DNA of 43,138 nucleotides from CAYHWE01 sp964360445. Lineage in GTDB: Bacteria > Patescibacteriota > Patescibacteriia > Patescibacteriales > JAKAJF01. Below, piece by piece: positions 7,805 through 15,978 of this stretch (position 1 is the first letter of the stretch; each line of letters starts with the position of its first letter). Where the stretch lies: assembly GCA_964360445.1 (NCBI GenBank), contig CAYHWE010000004.1, positions 1 to 43,138 of the forward strand, written 5' to 3'. The translations under genes and the position numbers were made by a program. The notes beneath the pieces are model-generated. The model worked only from the letters and a program-made list of their open reading frames with translations. It searched no databases and was not told the origin of the DNA.

Positions 7805-10800
7805 ATGCATATCGAACGTTTATATCGCAAGGCAGGCCGGTCTTTCGAATTCTGCTACAATATCCAGACTTCCGAACCGTTGCTGCTGGCTGAGTTGGAA
7901 AAACTTTTCTGGTTGCTTTCGGAAACGTTCGAACCCCAACTTTTAGGTGCCAACTCATTTCTTGTCAGTGAAGGCGTCGTAGAAGTGGGGCCGCGGATGA
8001 ATTTCGTTACACCCTGGTCGACTAATGCGGTGGCAATCTGTCATGCTTGCGGCCTGGACAAAGTCTTGCGCATAGAGAGGTCAAGAAGATATATCACTCC
8101 GGAGGGGGTGGATCCTGATTATGACCGCATGACTGAATGCATCTATCCCGTCCCCCTGGGAACTTTTGAAAGCAGCATATCGTCAGAGGAAGTTTTCCAG
8201 GTTGATCTCTTAGGGAGAGGAATCAATGCTCTTAAGGACATCAATGACAAAATGGGCTTGGGCATGGATGATTGGGATATGGATTTTTATTACAATCTCT
8301 TCGTCCATGATTTCAAGAGGAATCCGACTGATGTCGAGTGTTTCCAGCTTGGCCAGGCCAACAGCGAGCATTCCAGGCATTGGTTCTTTAAAGGCAAGCA
8401 GGTCATCAACGGTGTGGTTAAGGAAGAATCCTTGATGGATATAGTAAGATCAACTCTGCGGCCGTATTCGAATAGAGTTGTTGCTGGAGATAATTCCAGC
8501 GCGATATACGGTGCGGTTATAACTACTATCCATCCGGGATTTCCCGGCAAGCATTCATCTTTCAAGAAGGGTGCCTCTCTTTATCACATCACCTTCACTG
8601 CCGAAAGCCATAATCATCCGACCTGTATCGCTCCGTTTCCCGGAGCGGGAACCGGCGTCGGAGGAATGTTAAGGGACTTGCAGGCTATCGGAAGTGGCGG
8701 GCTTATCATGGTCGTTACAGCAGGTTACTGCACGGATAATCTTCTTATCCCGGGATATGAATTACCCTGGGAGAAAAAAGAGACGCGTGCATCGAAGCTG
8801 GCCTCTCCTCTGGAAATCATAATCCAGGCGAGCAATGGCGCTTCCGACTACGGCAATAAATTCGGCAAGCCCCTTATCCAGGGCTTTACAAGGTCATTCG
8901 GCCTTAGGACTCCGGACGGGAGGCGAGCCTGGGTTAAGCCGGTGATGTTCGTCGGAGGAGTCGGCCAGGTCAATGATGCGCATACCAAAAAAGCTGAGCC
9001 GGAAAAGGGGATGCTTATCGTCCAGATCGGCGGTCCCGCTTACCGGGTAGGTGTCGGCGGTGGCGGCGCTTCCAGTATGGTATATGGCGAGAACAAAATT
9101 GAGCTCGATTTCAATTCGGTGCAGCGCGGCGATCCGGAGATGCAACAAAAGATGGATCGCGTTATCCGTGCCTGCATTGAGCTTGGACCCCTGAATCCGA
9201 TTTTGAGCATTCATGATCAGGGAGCAGGCGGTCCTTGCAATGTCGATACCGAGCTCGCCAATCCGGCTGGAGCCAAGATAAGGATCAGAAATATAAACAG
9301 CGGAGACCCTTCTCTTTCAGTCAAAGAAATCTGGGGAGGCGAATATCAGGAGAGGAATGCTTTACTTATCCATCCTGAACAACTCGCATCCTTCCAGAAA
9401 ATCTGCGACCGTGAGAATGTGAGTTGCGAAAATCTCGGCGAAATAACGGGAGACGGCCGCATTGTTGTTTATGATGACGCGGATGGCACCATGCCTGTCG
9501 ATCTTGAGCTGAAAAAGATCCTTGGAGAAATGCCGCAGAAAACTTTCAGAGACGAAAAGGAAGAGACGGTCAAGAAACCTTTATCTCTGCCTGCCAATCT
9601 GACCATAGCAAACGCTTTGGACAGGGTTTTACGGCTGGTTTCTGTCGGCTCAAAAAGATTCCTTACCAGTAAAGTGGACCGCAGCGTCGGAGGACTTGTA
9701 GCAAGACAACAATGCGTCGGTCCTTTACAGCTTCCGTTATCTGATGTCGCGGTTGTGGCCCAGAGTCATTTCCCGAACAAGAGAGGAAAATTTCCCGGAG
9801 CAGCAATAGCTATCGGCGAACAGCCGATCAAGACAACTCTTGATCCCAAGGCTGGAGCGCGGATGGCAGTTGCCGAGGCAGTCACCAATTTAGCAATGGC
9901 CAAAATCACGAAGCTTGAGGATGTAAAGTGCTCAGGCAACTTGATGTGGCCGGCTAAGTTCCGTGGAGAAGGAGCGGCTCTGTATGAAGCCGCGGAAGCT
10001 ATGCGCGACCTGATGCTTAAAATTGGAATCGGCATCGACGGCGGTAAAGACAGCCTGTCTATGGCGGCCAAAGTCGACGATGGAGAGATGGTGAAAGCTC
10101 CTCGCGAGCTGATCATATCGGCATATGCTCCTATGCGGGACATAACGAAAGTCCTGACGCCTGACATCAAATCAGCCGGGGAGAGTGTATTACTCTTTTT
10201 TGACCTGGCGGAAGAAAAGCGCAGACTTGGAGGTTCGGCGCTTGCCCAGGTTTTTGAGCAATTGGGAGACGAGTGTCCGGATATAGAAAATCCGTCCTTG
10301 CTTGTGCGGACCTTCAAATTGCTCCAGCGCTTGATTGCCAAAGGCCTGCTTCTTTCCGGGCACGATATCAGTGATGGCGGTTTGATAGTCGCGCTCCTTG
10401 AGATGGCTTTTGCCGGCAACTGCGGCTTGGATATCCGTTTATGGCGCAGGGGCGACGTGATCAAGGACTTATTCGCTGAAGAAGCAGGTATCCTGGTGGA
10501 GTGCCTTGATAGACATAAAGACACGGTGATTGCCAACGCTCATCACCTGAGGATTCCTTGCACGCAGATTGCCAAGACGACTAAGGAAAAGGAAATATCA
10601 ATTTCCAAAATCGCCTTGTTCTTCAAGCAGTATCACAAAAGAGAAAAGATATTCAGCGCTTCTATGCTGGACTTGCGCGCTGTCTGGGAAGAAACGAGCT
10701 TCCAGCTCGAAAAACTGCAGACAGGATCTGATTGCGCGGATGAGGAAAAGCAGAATATCTTTGATCAGTCCGTGCCTGAATACAGGCTATCCTTTGACCC

Positions 10801-11623
10801 GGTCCCCACTCCCAACTCGTTGAAAAAGAAAAAGCCGCGCATAGCGGTTATCCGAGAAGAGGGTACTAATGGGGACATGGAGATGAGCTCGGCTTTTTAC
10901 ACTGCGGGCTTCGAGGTCTGGGATGTGTCTATGAAAGACCTGCTTGCGGGAAAGGCGCACCTTGATCAATTCAGGGGACTCGCATTCGCGGGCGGATTCA
11001 GTTATGCGGATGTGCTGGATAGCGCTAAAGGCTGGGCCGGAACGATACGTTTCAATGAGAGATTGAAAGGGATGTTCGAAGATTTTTACGAACGGCCTGA
11101 CACTTTCTCGTTGGGCGTGTGCAACGGTTGCCAGCTTATGGCGCTGCTTGGCTGGGTTCCTCGGAGAGGGATAGCAGATTCTCTTCAGCCGAGATTTATC
11201 CATAACAGGTCGATGAGGTTCGAGTCACGCTGGTCAATGGTAAAGATATTGCCCAGTCCGGCTATCATGCTCCAGGGAATGGAGGGTTCCGAATTAGGCG
11301 TTTGGGCCGCCCATGGAGAAGGAAGGCTTTATGTTCCGGATGCCAGCATGCTGGAAGAAATAGAGGGAATGAATTTGGCGCCGATCCGTTATCTTGATGA
11401 TAGAGGTCTGATAACGGAAAGATATCCATTCAATCCCAATGGCTCTTCCAGGGGCATAGCATCCTTGTGTTCTCCTGACGGGAGGCACTTGGCCATGATG
11501 CCGCATTCGGAAAGAGCTTTCCTGCCTTGGCAGTGGTCATGGTTGCCGAAAAATTGGCAGAATCTGCCAGTTGCGCCCTGGCTGCGCATGTTCCAGAATG
11601 CGCGCGAATGGTGTGAGAAGTAA
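7805..11623 (+). CDS. purL: Phosphoribosylformylglycinamidine synthase, single-chain form
   Basis: Converts FGAR and glutamine to FGAM with ATP. At 1272 residues it is the long form joining the PurS-like N-terminus, the synthetase and the glutaminase, unlike the split PurS/PurQ/PurL set. Visible: VGPRMNFVTPWSTNAV near the N-terminus, SHNHPTCIAPFPGAGTGVGG in the synthetase, and a C-terminal class I glutaminase with nucleophile C1106 (GVCNGCQ) and the pair H1170/E1172 (AHGEG). The VGPR-TPWSTNAV segment recalls the Bacteroidetes type from memory. AGGAG lies just before ATG 7805. GC content looks higher than in flanking genes, consistent with transfer. Confidence 0.96.
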   Translation: MHIERLYRKAGRSFEFCYNIQTSEPLLLAELEKLFWLLSETFEPQLLGANSFLVSEGVVEVGPRMNFVTPWSTNAVAICHACGLDKVLRIERSRRYITPEGVDPDYDRMTECIYPVPLGTFESSISSEEVFQVDLLGRGINALKDINDKMGLGMDDWDMDFYYNLFVHDFKRNPTDVECFQLGQANSEHSRHWFFKGKQVINGVVKEESLMDIVRSTLRPYSNRVVAGDNSSAIYGAVITTIHPGFPGKHSSFKKGASLYHITFTAESHNHPTCIAPFPGAGTGVGGMLRDLQAIGSGGLIMVVTAGYCTDNLLIPGYELPWEKKETRASKLASPLEIIIQASNGASDYGNKFGKPLIQGFTRSFGLRTPDGRRAWVKPVMFVGGVGQVNDAHTKKAEPEKGMLIVQIGGPAYRVGVGGGGASSMVYGENKIELDFNSVQRGDPEMQQKMDRVIRACIELGPLNPILSIHDQGAGGPCNVDTELANPAGAKIRIRNINSGDPSLSVKEIWGGEYQERNALLIHPEQLASFQKICDRENVSCENLGEITGDGRIVVYDDADGTMPVDLELKKILGEMPQKTFRDEKEETVKKPLSLPANLTIANALDRVLRLVSVGSKRFLTSKVDRSVGGLVARQQCVGPLQLPLSDVAVVAQSHFPNKRGKFPGAAIAIGEQPIKTTLDPKAGARMAVAEAVTNLAMAKITKLEDVKCSGNLMWPAKFRGEGAALYEAAEAMRDLMLKIGIGIDGGKDSLSMAAKVDDGEMVKAPRELIISAYAPMRDITKVLTPDIKSAGESVLLFFDLAEEKRRLGGSALAQVFEQLGDECPDIENPSLLVRTFKLLQRLIAKGLLLSGHDISDGGLIVALLEMAFAGNCGLDIRLWRRGDVIKDLFAEEAGILVECLDRHKDTVIANAHHLRIPCTQIAKTTKEKEISISKIALFFKQYHKREKIFSASMLDLRAVWEETSFQLEKLQTGSDCADEEKQNIFDQSVPEYRLSFDPVPTPNSLKKKKPRIAVIREEGTNGDMEMSSAFYTAGFEVWDVSMKDLLAGKAHLDQFRGLAFAGGFSYADVLDSAKGWAGTIRFNERLKGMFEDFYERPDTFSLGVCNGCQLMALLGWVPRRGIADSLQPRFIHNRSMRFESRWSMVKILPSPAIMLQGMEGSELGVWAAHGEGRLYVPDASMLEEIEGMNLAPIRYLDDRGLITERYPFNPNGSSRGIASLCSPDGRHLAMMPHSERAFLPWQWSWLPKNWQNLPVAPWLRMFQNAREWCEK

Positions 11624-11644
11624 AAATAAGAGGTAAAAAAAACA

Positions 11645-11675
11645 AACCCCGCTCAGGAAACTGGGCGGGGTTTTT
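11645..11675 (+). terminator. Terminator of purN-purL
   Basis: AACCCCGC-CAG stem with GAAA loop and CTG-GCGGGGTT partner arm, followed by T5. It separates purL from the purM promoter. Confidence 0.93.
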
Positions 11676-11677
11676 CA

Positions 11678-11707
11678 TTGACTTTTGGGGATAATTTAGG
11701 TTAAATA
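11678..11707 (+). promoter_or_regulatory. Candidate promoter of purM
   Basis: TTGACT at 11678-11683 and TAAATA at 11702-11707 (18-bp spacing), immediately after the purL terminator. Confidence 0.5.
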
Positions 11708-11768
11708 CATTTGTGGGAGGCGTATAAAGTTCTTTTTATTTTAAAAACATAAAACTCGGAGGTGTTGT

Positions 11769-12959
11769 ATGAGTGGGAGTATTTACGAGAAGTTAGGTAT
11801 AGATCCTCATAAAGACGGAGTAAAGGCAATTTTCAGCAAAGTGGTAGATAATCATTACTCTGGCGCTTTTTGTAACATAATTGATGACCCCTGGAAAGAG
11901 AATTGGGTGCTGTGCAGTCATTCCGACGGGTCCGGTTCAAAAAGCGTTCAGCGCGTACTTGCGTACGGCGAGACAAAAGACCCGAGCGTGTTCATTGATG
12001 ATGTCTTTGATGCGGTCGGAATGAACACGGGCGATATGGCTTGCTGTGGATTTGTCGACAATCTTGTTATTACGGACACTATAGCCATTAACAGCTTTTT
12101 TGTTCCGAAAGAGCTGGTCTTAAGGGGTGTTGCCATCGGAATGACAAAACTTAAGGCTCTTTATGCTCATTACGGGATCAAGTTACACTTCCTGGGCGGT
12201 GAAACAGCTGACTTGCCGGATCAAGTGCTGTCTTATATTCTTGATGCAAGCGCCACATCACGCATGCACAAAAAGGGATTGGTACGCGGCAATGTTGTAC
12301 CTGGAGACGTAATATTCGGGTTCTCCAGTACGGGCCAGGCAATTTGGGAGGATGCCCCAAATTCCGGCCAGATGTCTAACGGTTTGACTATGTCCAGGAA
12401 GATCCTGATGTCAAAGGAGTACTCTTATAAGTATCCTCTCTCTACCTCTAATCCTCTAAAACCGTACCGCGGAAGGTTTAGAGTCGACGGGGGAAAAAGA
12501 GAATTCGGCGAGGTTATGACAGTAGGCGAGGCCATTCTTTCGCCAACCAGGCAGTGGGTCATTGTGATTAAGCTGCTTCTGGAAAGGCTGAGAAGAAAAA
12601 ATGCTCTTCATCTCCTGCACGGCATTGTCATGAATACTGGTGGAGGCGCCACCAAAATCAAGAACATAGGCAAGGGCATTTTATACAGAAAAAAGCATAT
12701 GCCTGAAGTTACAATGCTTTTTGATTTGATACAACAGGAATCCGGAGAAGAATGGCCAAATATGTACCAGACCTTCAATATGGGAGTCGGCTTAGATGTA
12801 GTTGGTTCGGATGAGGGCGGCATTCTTGAAGACGCTTTGTCTTATGTCTCAGGTATGGTCAGGATAAGCTTTTTCAGGCTGGGAGAATGTGAGTTGTCTG
12901 CCGATGGTGAAAACCATGTAGAGGTTGCCATGCCTGACACCACAAGTCATTTGTACTAA
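11769..12959 (+). CDS. purM: Phosphoribosylformylglycinamidine cyclo-ligase (AIR synthetase), long form
   Basis: Closes the imidazole ring of FGAM to AIR. It keeps the PurM fold signatures in altered form: SHSDGSGSKS replaces DGVGTK, GGETADLPD replaces GGETAEMP, and MYQTFNMGVGLDVV matches the FNMG segment. It is 396 residues against about 345 for E. coli. The motifs SNGLTMSR, ILSPTRQW, HGIVMNTGGGATK and LIQQESGEEWPNMYQTFNMG recall the long Bacteroidetes branch, as I remember it. GGAGG lies 6 nt before ATG 11769. It is its own transcription unit between two strong terminators. No other purine gene follows, so the pathway must be completed elsewhere or is partial. Confidence 0.88.
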   Translation: MSGSIYEKLGIDPHKDGVKAIFSKVVDNHYSGAFCNIIDDPWKENWVLCSHSDGSGSKSVQRVLAYGETKDPSVFIDDVFDAVGMNTGDMACCGFVDNLVITDTIAINSFFVPKELVLRGVAIGMTKLKALYAHYGIKLHFLGGETADLPDQVLSYILDASATSRMHKKGLVRGNVVPGDVIFGFSSTGQAIWEDAPNSGQMSNGLTMSRKILMSKEYSYKYPLSTSNPLKPYRGRFRVDGGKREFGEVMTVGEAILSPTRQWVIVIKLLLERLRRKNALHLLHGIVMNTGGGATKIKNIGKGILYRKKHMPEVTMLFDLIQQESGEEWPNMYQTFNMGVGLDVVGSDEGGILEDALSYVSGMVRISFFRLGECELSADGENHVEVAMPDTTSHLY

Positions 12960-12968
12960 ATTCTCTAT

Positions 12969-13000
12969 GGGCGGGGTCGTTTGACTCCGCCCTTTTCTTT
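12969..13000 (+). terminator. Terminator of purM
   Basis: GGGCGGGGTC pairs with GACTCCGCCC (one G-U pair) around GTTT, followed by TTTTCTTTT. Confidence 0.92.
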
Positions 13001-13028
13001 TATGCGAAAAAATGCAAAAATAGCAGAT

Positions 13029-13715
13029 ATGGATAAACAAACACAACAAGAATTATTGAAAATAGTCGAGAAAAATTATAACGATATCGCTGAAGATTTC
13101 CATGAAACCAGGAAAAAATATTTATGGCCGGAATTATTGAATCTGACCGAAGAAGTGAAAAATGGCGATTCAGTTTTGGATGTCGGCTGCGGGAATGGGC
13201 GGCTTGTCGATGCTTTTAAGGATAAGGAAATAAGATATTTGGGAGTGGATAATAGCGAGGAGCTTATCAAATTCGCAAAAAGCCAGTATCCGGATCGGGA
13301 ATTTTTGGTTGGCAATATCTTGGAACTCGGGAAAATAGCTCAAATGAATTTCGACTATGTTTTTTCGATTGCGGTCCTGCATCATCTGCCGGGCGAGAAA
13401 TTGCGCATCGATGCTTTAAAGCAATTGAAAAATAAGATTAAGGCTGATGGCAAGATCATTTTTACGGTTTGGAATCTTTGGCCGCAAAAGAAATTTATAA
13501 AAATGATCATCAAATTTTTCCTATTGAAGCTGATCGGCAAGAATAAGATGGAATTCGGTGATGTTGTTTTTGATTGGAAGAGGGTCGAGGGGAAAAGACG
13601 GTATTATCACGCTTTCCGTGAAAAGGAACTGAGAAAAATCGTAAAAAAAGCGGAGTTGAAAATAGAAAAAATCTATAAGGATAAATATAATTATTATTTG
13701 GTGTTAAGAAAATAA
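13029..13715 (+). CDS. SAM-dependent class I methyltransferase, Trm9/ALKBH8-like
   Basis: Rossmann-type methyltransferase of 228 residues. Motif I is VLDVGCGNGRLV, the acidic residue after strand 2 lies in YLGVDNS, and motif IV/post I is SIAVLHHLPG followed by FTVWNLWPQ. The AVLHHLP...VWN pattern recalls the Trm9/ALKBH8 tRNA wobble-uridine methyltransferases, but the substrate is not proven. I chose ATG 13029. Another in-frame ATG at 13002 would add nine residues, and one at 12981 lies in the purM terminator. There is no Shine-Dalgarno site. A family A repeat follows directly. Confidence 0.85.
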   Translation: MDKQTQQELLKIVEKNYNDIAEDFHETRKKYLWPELLNLTEEVKNGDSVLDVGCGNGRLVDAFKDKEIRYLGVDNSEELIKFAKSQYPDREFLVGNILELGKIAQMNFDYVFSIAVLHHLPGEKLRIDALKQLKNKIKADGKIIFTVWNLWPQKKFIKMIIKFFLLKLIGKNKMEFGDVVFDWKRVEGKRRYYHAFREKELRKIVKKAELKIEKIYKDKYNYYLVLRK

Positions 13716-13718
13716 TCT

Positions 13719-13801
13719 TGTCATTTCGAATGTAGCGGAGCGTAATGAGAAATCTCGGTAAGCGCGCTAGATGAGATCTCTCGCATCCGCTCGAGATGAC
13801 A
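13719..13801 (+). repeat. 81-83 bp palindromic repeat, family A copy 1
   Basis: Bounded by TGTCATTTCGAA and TCGAGATGACA, near-perfect inverted termini. Inside are AGAAATCTCGGTAAGCGC and GATGAGATCTCTCGC, which can pair with each other in a long hairpin. Copies at 25508-25588 and 30417-30497. It begins 3 nt after the methyltransferase stop codon. Confidence 0.92.
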
Positions 13802-13840
13802 AATTATATTCACTTTTAGCTTCTCATATCAACTTAAACT

Positions 13841-13860
13841 ATATCAATACATATTGACAT
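13841..13860. promoter_or_regulatory. Candidate ArsR operator
   Basis: Inverted repeat ATATCAAT-ACAT-ATTGACAT (7 of 8 pairs match) overlapping the -35 box of the arsR promoter. The position and form suit autorepression by an ArsR/SmtB-type repressor. This is inference from layout. Confidence 0.55.
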
Positions 13861-13881
13861 AGTTTTATTTTTGCGTATAAT
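13854..13881 (+). promoter_or_regulatory. arsR-hemerythrin promoter, probably leaderless
   Basis: Consensus TTGACA at 13854-13859, 16 bp, then TATAAT at 13876-13881. ATG 13882 touches the -10 box and ATG 13888 falls where transcription should start, so the mRNA is expected to lack a leader. Confidence 0.85.
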
Positions 13882-13887
13882 ATGGAT

Positions 13888-14166
13888 ATGGCTAGCAAAT
13901 TTTCGCAATCAACTAAATTTTTCAAGGCTGTGTCTGATGAGAGCCGGATCAAGATCCTTTATTTTCTTCGTGATGGGGAGAAGTGTGTCTGCGAGATATG
14001 GAAAAAGCTGGAATTACCGCAAAACCTAGTTTCCCACCACCTGAAAGTGCTGAAAGATTTGGGCTTGCTAGATTCAAAAAAGGACGGTTTAAAGGTGTAT
14101 TATAAAATCAATAAAAATAATTTAGATAAATATTTTAATAATTTTAACAAGCTCATAAACTCCTGA
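13888..14166 (+). CDS. ArsR/SmtB-family metal-responsive repressor
   Basis: A 92-residue winged-helix regulator. Its helix 3 region carries GEKCVCEIW, equivalent to the ELCVCD metal(loid)-binding box of ArsR/CadC, so the two cysteines probably sense a thiophilic metal or arsenite. QNLVSHHLKVLKDLGLL is the DNA recognition helix region. Start: ATG 13882 would add MD but overlaps the -10 region; ATG 13888 sits at the predicted transcription start and is preferred. Downstream is a hemerythrin gene after 23 nt, likely co-transcribed and under the same repressor. The ligand is not established by sequence; an oxygen or redox signal via the cysteines is also possible. Confidence 0.9.
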   Translation: MASKFSQSTKFFKAVSDESRIKILYFLRDGEKCVCEIWKKLELPQNLVSHHLKVLKDLGLLDSKKDGLKVYYKINKNNLDKYFNNFNKLINS

Positions 14167-14189
14167 GTTTTGAGTTTTGAATCAATCAT

Positions 14190-14795
14190 ATGGGAATGTG
14201 CGCATTACATGGACATCATCATGATCACGATCATGAACATAAAAAAAATGAAAAAGCCACCGGTCAGCTGAGGGCGGAGCATGAGGGGATAAGATTGATG
14301 ATCAAGATTTTGGAGAAGGTCAGCGAGGATATCAATAATGCTAAAGTCGAGGATTTGGAGAAGATGGTTGAGTTTATCAAGGTTTTTGCGGATAAATGCC
14401 ATCACGCGAAAGAAGAGACCTTGCTTTTCCCCGCCCTGGAGGCGGCAGGCATCCCGAATGAGGGCGGTCCTATCGGCGTAATGCTTATGGAACACGATAT
14501 GGGGCGCGAATTCGTAGCCGGCATGGGCGAGGCTTTGGAAAAAATGAAAGCCGGCGACAAAGAGGCGGGAAAAGAATTCGCGGAAAATGCTTTGGGATAT
14601 GGGAACCTTTTGACGTCTCATATTGAAAAGGAAAATAATATCTTGTTCCATATGGCGGAAATGAGCTTTTCGGAAGAGAAGGATGAAGAGTTGTTCCTGG
14701 GGTTTGAAAATATTGAAAAAGAAAAAATAGGCGCTGGCAAACATGAGGAATTCCACTCTCTTCTTGACCGGCTTGCGGCAGAATACCTGAAATAA
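14190..14795 (+). CDS. Hemerythrin (HHE) domain protein with His-rich N-terminus
   Basis: Four-helix di-iron protein of 201 residues, likely binding oxygen or NO, or storing or handling iron. Candidate iron ligands are H31 (AEHEGIR), H72 and E76 (HHAKEE), H102 (EHD), H144 (TSHIEKE) and H154. Residues 7-17 are HGHHHDHDHEH, a metal-binding tail seldom seen on HHE proteins, comparable to the insert in this window's FolD. It follows arsR by 23 nt and ends in a strong terminator, so the pair is one transcription unit. That suggests a metal-regulated iron or oxygen protein. The start lacks a Shine-Dalgarno site. Confidence 0.88.
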   Translation: MGMCALHGHHHDHDHEHKKNEKATGQLRAEHEGIRLMIKILEKVSEDINNAKVEDLEKMVEFIKVFADKCHHAKEETLLFPALEAAGIPNEGGPIGVMLMEHDMGREFVAGMGEALEKMKAGDKEAGKEFAENALGYGNLLTSHIEKENNILFHMAEMSFSEEKDEELFLGFENIEKEKIGAGKHEEFHSLLDRLAAEYLK

Positions 14796-14800
14796 TCGAT

Positions 14801-14836
14801 AAAAAATGGCGAAAAATATTTTTCGCCATTTTTTTT
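14801..14836 (+). terminator. Terminator of the arsR-hemerythrin unit
   Basis: Perfect stem AATGGCGAAAAA/TTTTTCGCCATT with a T8 tract. It ends the two-gene unit. Confidence 0.93.
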
Positions 14837-14893
14837 GTTTTATGGTATGATTTGGATAAGAAAAATATTGAAAATCGGAGGAAATTTAAAAAT

Positions 14894-15865
14894 ATGAAAC
14901 CAATAGAAATAAAGAGCAGAGAGCTTTTGAACACTTTCGTCGGCTGGCAGGAGCACAGCCAGTTTTTGCAATCCTGGGAATGGGGAGAGTTCCAGGAAAA
15001 AGTGAGCGGAAAGGTCTGGAGGATAGGCCTGGAAGATAATGGTAAATTGATCGCGTCGGCGAAAATAATAAAGAAAGAATTGCCTTTGAAGAAAAATTAT
15101 TTTTATTGCGCGCGCGGCCCTGTGATAGCCGAGGGCAACAGGGAAGAAGTGACCGAGCATCTGCTTGATGAGATAGAACGGGTGGCGAAAGAGGAAAATG
15201 CCATGTTCCTCCGTTTCGACCCTCTTTTTGAAGTGCCGTCATATAAAAAATATCGCATAATCAAAACGCTTGACATCCAGCCGAGCCAGACATCGATCCT
15301 TGATCTCAAGAAAGCAGAAGACGAACTTTTGGACGGGATGCACGCGAAAACAAGATATAACATCCGCTTGGCCGAGAAAAAGGGCGTTAAAATAATTGAA
15401 GGTGGCATCGAGGATTTTGAGATTTTTTGGAGCTTATTGGACCAGACCAGCGGACGCGATAAATTCCGTCCCCATGGGCGCAGTTATTACAAGGCGATGC
15501 TTGAGTTAAGCAAGGATTTTATAAAATTATTTTTTGCTGAATACGAAGGAAAGAAAATAGCGACCGGGATCTTCGCTAATTTCGGAGACACCTTCACTTA
15601 TCTGCACGGCGGATCGGCTAACGAGATGCGTAATGTCATGGCGCCGTTTCTCCTGCAATGGCACTGCATAGGGCTGGCGAAAAGCTTAGGCTGTAAATAT
15701 TATGACTTCCATGGCATTTCGGAGGAGAAATGGCCAGGAGTAACCAGGTTCAAGCTGGGTTTCGGAGGTGAAATGGTGAATTATCCCGGAACATTCGACC
15801 TGTCTTATGATGACGGCTGGTATGCTATCTATAAGATGATCAGGAAGGCGAGGAGAACGTTCTGA
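14894..15865 (+). CDS. FemAB-family peptidoglycan aminoacyltransferase
   Basis: Predicted tRNA-dependent transferase that adds amino acids to the cross-bridge of lipid II; 323 residues. Two GNAT-like domains are suggested by WEWGEFQEKV near the N-terminus, KTRYNIRLAEKKGV in the middle and YYDFHGISEE with GVTRFKLGFGGE near the C-terminus, typical of FemX. GGAGGA at 14877-14882 supports ATG 14894 with an 11-nt spacer; a TTG at 14852 is less likely. The next gene is a MurE-like ligase, so both may shape cell-wall peptides. Substrate specificity is unknown. Confidence 0.85.
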   Translation: MKPIEIKSRELLNTFVGWQEHSQFLQSWEWGEFQEKVSGKVWRIGLEDNGKLIASAKIIKKELPLKKNYFYCARGPVIAEGNREEVTEHLLDEIERVAKEENAMFLRFDPLFEVPSYKKYRIIKTLDIQPSQTSILDLKKAEDELLDGMHAKTRYNIRLAEKKGVKIIEGGIEDFEIFWSLLDQTSGRDKFRPHGRSYYKAMLELSKDFIKLFFAEYEGKKIATGIFANFGDTFTYLHGGSANEMRNVMAPFLLQWHCIGLAKSLGCKYYDFHGISEEKWPGVTRFKLGFGGEMVNYPGTFDLSYDDGWYAIYKMIRKARRTF

Positions 15866-15870
15866 AATTT

Positions 15871-15883
15871 TCAATTATCAATT
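15871..15883 (+). repeat. AT-rich repeat, family D core
   Basis: TCAATTATCAATT, within an AT-rich stretch (15866-15978) containing several AAATTAGAAATTGAAA-like units before the Mur ligase. The same 13-mer occurs twice in leuS and, inverted, at 26568-26580. Confidence 0.8.
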
Positions 15884-15978
15884 TTTAAACAATGTTTTAA
15901 TGTTTCAATGTTAAATTGGAAATTAATTGATTGGAAATTGTTTAGAAATTAGAAATTGAAAATTAGAAATTTGTTTTT

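Noticed and set aside
13719..13801. Possible CRISPR repeat
   Set aside because: Copies are single, dispersed and lack spacers.
14205..14934. Long minus-strand ORFs over the hemerythrin gene
   Set aside because: They are antisense shadows of the hemerythrin frame and cross its terminator.
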